Shown piece by piece: positions 43,936 to 45,814 of a stretch of 45,814 nt of DNA (position 1 is the stretch's first letter; each line of letters begins with the position of its first letter). The stretch spans positions 365,876-411,689 of the forward strand of contig NZ_JAKEDU010000002.1 of NCBI RefSeq assembly GCF_021462405.1, given 5' to 3'. A program made the translations under genes and the position numbers. The notes under the pieces were generated by a model. The model was not told where the DNA came from. It was given only the letters and a program-made list of their open reading frames with translations, and made no database searches. The stretch is from Thermus tengchongensis (lineage in GTDB: Bacteria; Deinococcota; Deinococci; Deinococcales; Thermaceae).

Positions 43936-43961
43936 CGGCCCGTGCATCAGGGAGGGTGAGC

Positions 43962-44726
43962 ATGAAAAGGGTTCTTTTGCTGCTTGGGGTACTAGGGTTG
44001 GCCGTGGCCTTCGCTCAGGTGCGGACCTTGGATCAGATCAAGCGCTCTGGGGAGATCCGCATCGGCACGGAAGGGGCCTTCCCTCCTTTCAACTACTTTG
44101 ACGAGAAGAACCAGCTCACGGGGTTTGAGATCGACCTGGGCAACGCCATAGCCCAAAAACTGGGGCTGAAGCCCGTGTGGATCACCCAGGCCTTTGATAG
44201 CCTTCTCATCCAGCTGAACCAGGGCCGGTTTGACTTCGTGATCGCTTCCCACGGCATCACCGAGGAGCGGGCCAAGGCCGTGGACTTCACCAACCCCCAT
44301 TACTGCACGGGCGGCATCATCGTGAGCAAGAAGGGAGGCCCCAAGACGGCCAAGGAGCTGCAGGGCAAGGTGGTGGGGGTACAGATCGGCACCACCTACA
44401 TGGAAGCTGCTCAGAAGATTCCCGGCATTAAGCAGGTACGCACCTACCAGAAGGACCCCGATGCCCTTCAGGACCTCCTCTCGGGCCGCCTGGACGCCTG
44501 GATCACCGACAGGTTCGTGGCCAAGGAGGCCATCAAGGAACGGAAGCTGGAGAATACCTTGCAGCTTGGAGAGTTGGTCTTCCAGGAAAGGGTGGCCATG
44601 GCCGTGGCCAAGGGCAATAAGAGCGTGCTCCAGGCTCTTAACCAGGCCCTGGCCGACCTGATGAAGGCCGGTACCTACGCCCAGATCAGCAAGAAGTGGT
44701 TCGGCGAGGACGTGCGCTGTAAGTAA
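43962..44726 (+). CDS. Amino-acid ABC transporter substrate-binding protein
   Basis: 254 residues. Signal peptide MKRVLLLLGVLGLAVAFA. Family 3 binding fold: IRIGTEGAFPPFNYFDEKNQ, LTGFEIDLGNAIAQKLGL, FDFVIASHGITEERAKAVDF, VVGVQIGTTYMEAAQ and DAWITDRFVAKEAI. Such proteins bind polar or basic amino acids. I chose ATG 43962 over GTG 43956 because GGGAGG is correctly spaced only for the former. Two Cys (NPHYCTGG and the C-terminal VRCK) might form a disulfide. Confidence 0.92.
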   Translation: MKRVLLLLGVLGLAVAFAQVRTLDQIKRSGEIRIGTEGAFPPFNYFDEKNQLTGFEIDLGNAIAQKLGLKPVWITQAFDSLLIQLNQGRFDFVIASHGITEERAKAVDFTNPHYCTGGIIVSKKGGPKTAKELQGKVVGVQIGTTYMEAAQKIPGIKQVRTYQKDPDALQDLLSGRLDAWITDRFVAKEAIKERKLENTLQLGELVFQERVAMAVAKGNKSVLQALNQALADLMKAGTYAQISKKWFGEDVRCK

Positions 44727-44728
44727 GC

Positions 44729-44756
44729 CAACCCCGGGCCCGGGGTGAAGGGGTTG
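44729..44756 (+). promoter_or_regulatory. GC-rich hairpin between binding protein and permease genes
   Basis: ACCCCGGGCCCGGGGT (44731-44746) is a perfect 16-bp palindrome, and CAACCCC can pair instead with GGGGTTG 14 nt later. It sits where many transport operons have a structure that protects or partly stops the upstream message. No T-run follows. Confidence 0.45.
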
Positions 44757-44776
44757 CCCTGGGCCCTTTTCCTGCC

Positions 44777-45571
44777 GTGAAGATGCCATCCTGGTTGCGG
44801 GTTTTCTTGCTCCTGGCCCTCCTCCTTGGGGGGTATTTCGGCCTGTTCGCCCTTTTGGGCGTGGCGCTGGAGCGCTACTTCCTTCTTACCGGCTTTGGAC
44901 CTGACCGGGCGGCTTCCGCGGGCCAGGCCATGGCCTTGGGTGCCGAGATCACCTTAAAGCTCACCTTGATCTCCAGCCTGGCGGGGCTGGTCATCGGGGT
45001 ATTCGCTGGGATGTTCCGCCTATCCCGGCGTTTGTGGGTGCGGCTTCCCGCTAGCTTCTACATCTGGGTTACCCGGGGCACGCCCCTTTTGGTGCAGATC
45101 CTCTTCGCCTACAATGCCTTGCCCCTCCTGCTTCAGCCCCTCTGGCCCGAGGCCCAGCAGGCCCTCACCCCCTACTGGGCGGCCTTCATCGCCCTTTCCT
45201 TCAACGTGGGGGCCTACAACGCCGAGGTGGTGCGGGCGGGCATCCAGGCCATCCCCAAGGGGCAGTGGGAGGCTGCCTGGTCTTTAGGCCTCTCCCCGGT
45301 GGATACCATGCGCTTTGTGGTGCTGCCCCAAGCCTTGCGCATCGTGGTACCTCCCTTGGTCAACAACGTGGTGGCCCTTCTCAAGGATTCCTCCCTGGCC
45401 AGCGTTATCGCCCTCACCGAGCTAGCCCTCTCCGGGCAACGCATCATCTCGGCCACCTTCCGGCCCGTGGAGGTCTACCTGGCAGTGGCGGCCATTTACC
45501 TCCTCCTCACCACCGTGCTTACCTTCTTCACCAACCTTCTGGAGCGGAGGCTACAGCTGGCGGGGAGGTAG
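44777..45571 (+). CDS. Amino-acid ABC transporter permease
   Basis: 264 residues, HisM/GlnP type. Five or six membrane segments; the conserved EAA loop is WEAAWSLGLSPVDTMRFVVL, preceded by YNAEVVRAGIQAIPKGQ, and LLKDSSLASVIALTEL follows. GTG 44777 or ATG 44783 may be the start. It belongs with the binding protein 50 nt upstream. The ATPase subunit is missing from the operon: the next gene is a TRAP binding protein. Confidence 0.92.
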   Translation: MKMPSWLRVFLLLALLLGGYFGLFALLGVALERYFLLTGFGPDRAASAGQAMALGAEITLKLTLISSLAGLVIGVFAGMFRLSRRLWVRLPASFYIWVTRGTPLLVQILFAYNALPLLLQPLWPEAQQALTPYWAAFIALSFNVGAYNAEVVRAGIQAIPKGQWEAAWSLGLSPVDTMRFVVLPQALRIVVPPLVNNVVALLKDSSLASVIALTELALSGQRIISATFRPVEVYLAVAAIYLLLTTVLTFFTNLLERRLQLAGR

Positions 45572-45574
45572 GGC

Positions 45575-45604
45575 TTGAGGAAAGGAAGGGGCTACGGGTA
45601 TACT
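45575..45604 (+). promoter_or_regulatory. Promoter of the TAXI-type binding protein gene
   Basis: TTGAGG (45575-45580), 18 nt, TATACT (45599-45604), followed by AAAGGAGG and the ATG at 45633. Confidence 0.65.
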
Positions 45605-45632
45605 GCCTGCGGCGTAAAGGAGGTGTAAGGTT

Positions 45633-45814
45633 ATGCGGCTGAAAGACGCGTTATTGGCAGGGATCGCCTTCCTGGGCTTGAGCCTAGCCCAGGAGTTCAT
45701 CACCATTGGCTCGGGTTCCACCACCGGGGTCTACTTTCCCGTGGCCACGGGGATGGCCAAACTGGTGAACGACGCGGGGGTGGGCCTTAGGGCCAACGCC
45801 CGCTCCACCGGCGG
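45633..45814 (+). CDS. TAXI-family TRAP transporter binding protein, N-terminal part
   Basis: About 60 residues before the window ends. Signal peptide MRLKDALLAGIAFLGLSLAQ, then EFITIGSGSTTGVYFPVATG and MAKLVNDAGVGLRANARSTG, the start of a TAXI (TRAP-associated extracytoplasmic immunogenic) solute-binding protein. These bind dicarboxylates or amino acids for a TRAP permease expected just downstream. AAAGGAGG precedes the ATG. Confidence 0.85.
   Translation, partial: MRLKDALLAGIAFLGLSLAQEFITIGSGSTTGVYFPVATGMAKLVNDAGVGLRANARSTG

Noticed and set aside
1-45814. CRISPR array, prophage or toxin-antitoxin system
   Set aside because: No regularly spaced repeats, no phage structural genes and no recognisable toxin-antitoxin pair were seen on either strand.

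Overview
The window looks like chromosomal DNA of a Thermus species. GC is high (about 68-72% in sampled housekeeping stretches), genes are packed head to tail with 1-25 nt overlaps, GTG and TTG starts are common, and several -10 hexamers lie only 6-9 nt before a start codon, the leaderless arrangement known in Deinococcus-Thermus. The proteins read as Thermus-type. The species cannot be named from the sequence alone.

Layout. 1-3,600: accessory DNA with an IS630-type transposase tail broken at a G7 run, a 782-residue lipoprotein with a PKD domain in lower-GC DNA (minus), and an IS982-like element with inverted repeats and an in-frame stop. 3,698-4,585: an unrecognised membrane protein. 4,589-10,645 (minus): hisS, aspS, a PhzF-like enzyme, a HAD phosphatase and asnS. 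10,687-14,045: a small membrane protein and a LuxR-type HTH protein (plus) facing the molybdate transporter modA-modB-modC (minus). 14,240-17,844: arginine operon argF, a Uma2-like gene, argC, argJ. 17,845-18,514: two truncated transposases joined tail to tail. 18,546-20,357: small outer-membrane barrel protein, Ig-like lipoprotein, small helical protein, DUF420 membrane protein. 20,344-26,314 (minus): deoC, a phospholipase-D-like protein, maf, mreC, mreD, the PBP2 gene (mrdA) and minC, a cell-shape and division block.

26,388-28,094: ychF, tRNA-Gln(UUG) and a receiver-domain protein. 28,109-36,324 (plus): class A PBP, TrmJ-like methyltransferase, orphan histidine kinase, low-molecular-weight phosphatase plus fructosamine-kinase-like pair (a likely protein-deglycation module), DUF4388 protein, psuG and a RodZ-like protein. 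36,407-42,979 (plus): rimO, the TrkA/TrkH potassium uptake pair and an alpha-glucan phosphorylase. 43,044-43,775 (minus): a diheme cytochrome c. 43,962-45,814 (plus): an amino-acid ABC binding protein and permease without an adjacent ATPase, then the start of a TAXI-family TRAP binding protein cut by the window edge.

Most of the window is core metabolism and envelope biology. The parts that deserve attention are the IS-bounded lipoprotein island at the left end, the transposon junction whose tail holds a consensus promoter for the outer-membrane gene, the LuxR-like protein that runs antisense into modC, perfect hairpins at odd places (in the phospholipase-D-like reading frame, in the deoC/ychF divergent region, upstream of the cytochrome gene), and the phosphatase/fructosamine-kinase pair. 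No CRISPR array, prophage or recognisable defence island was seen.
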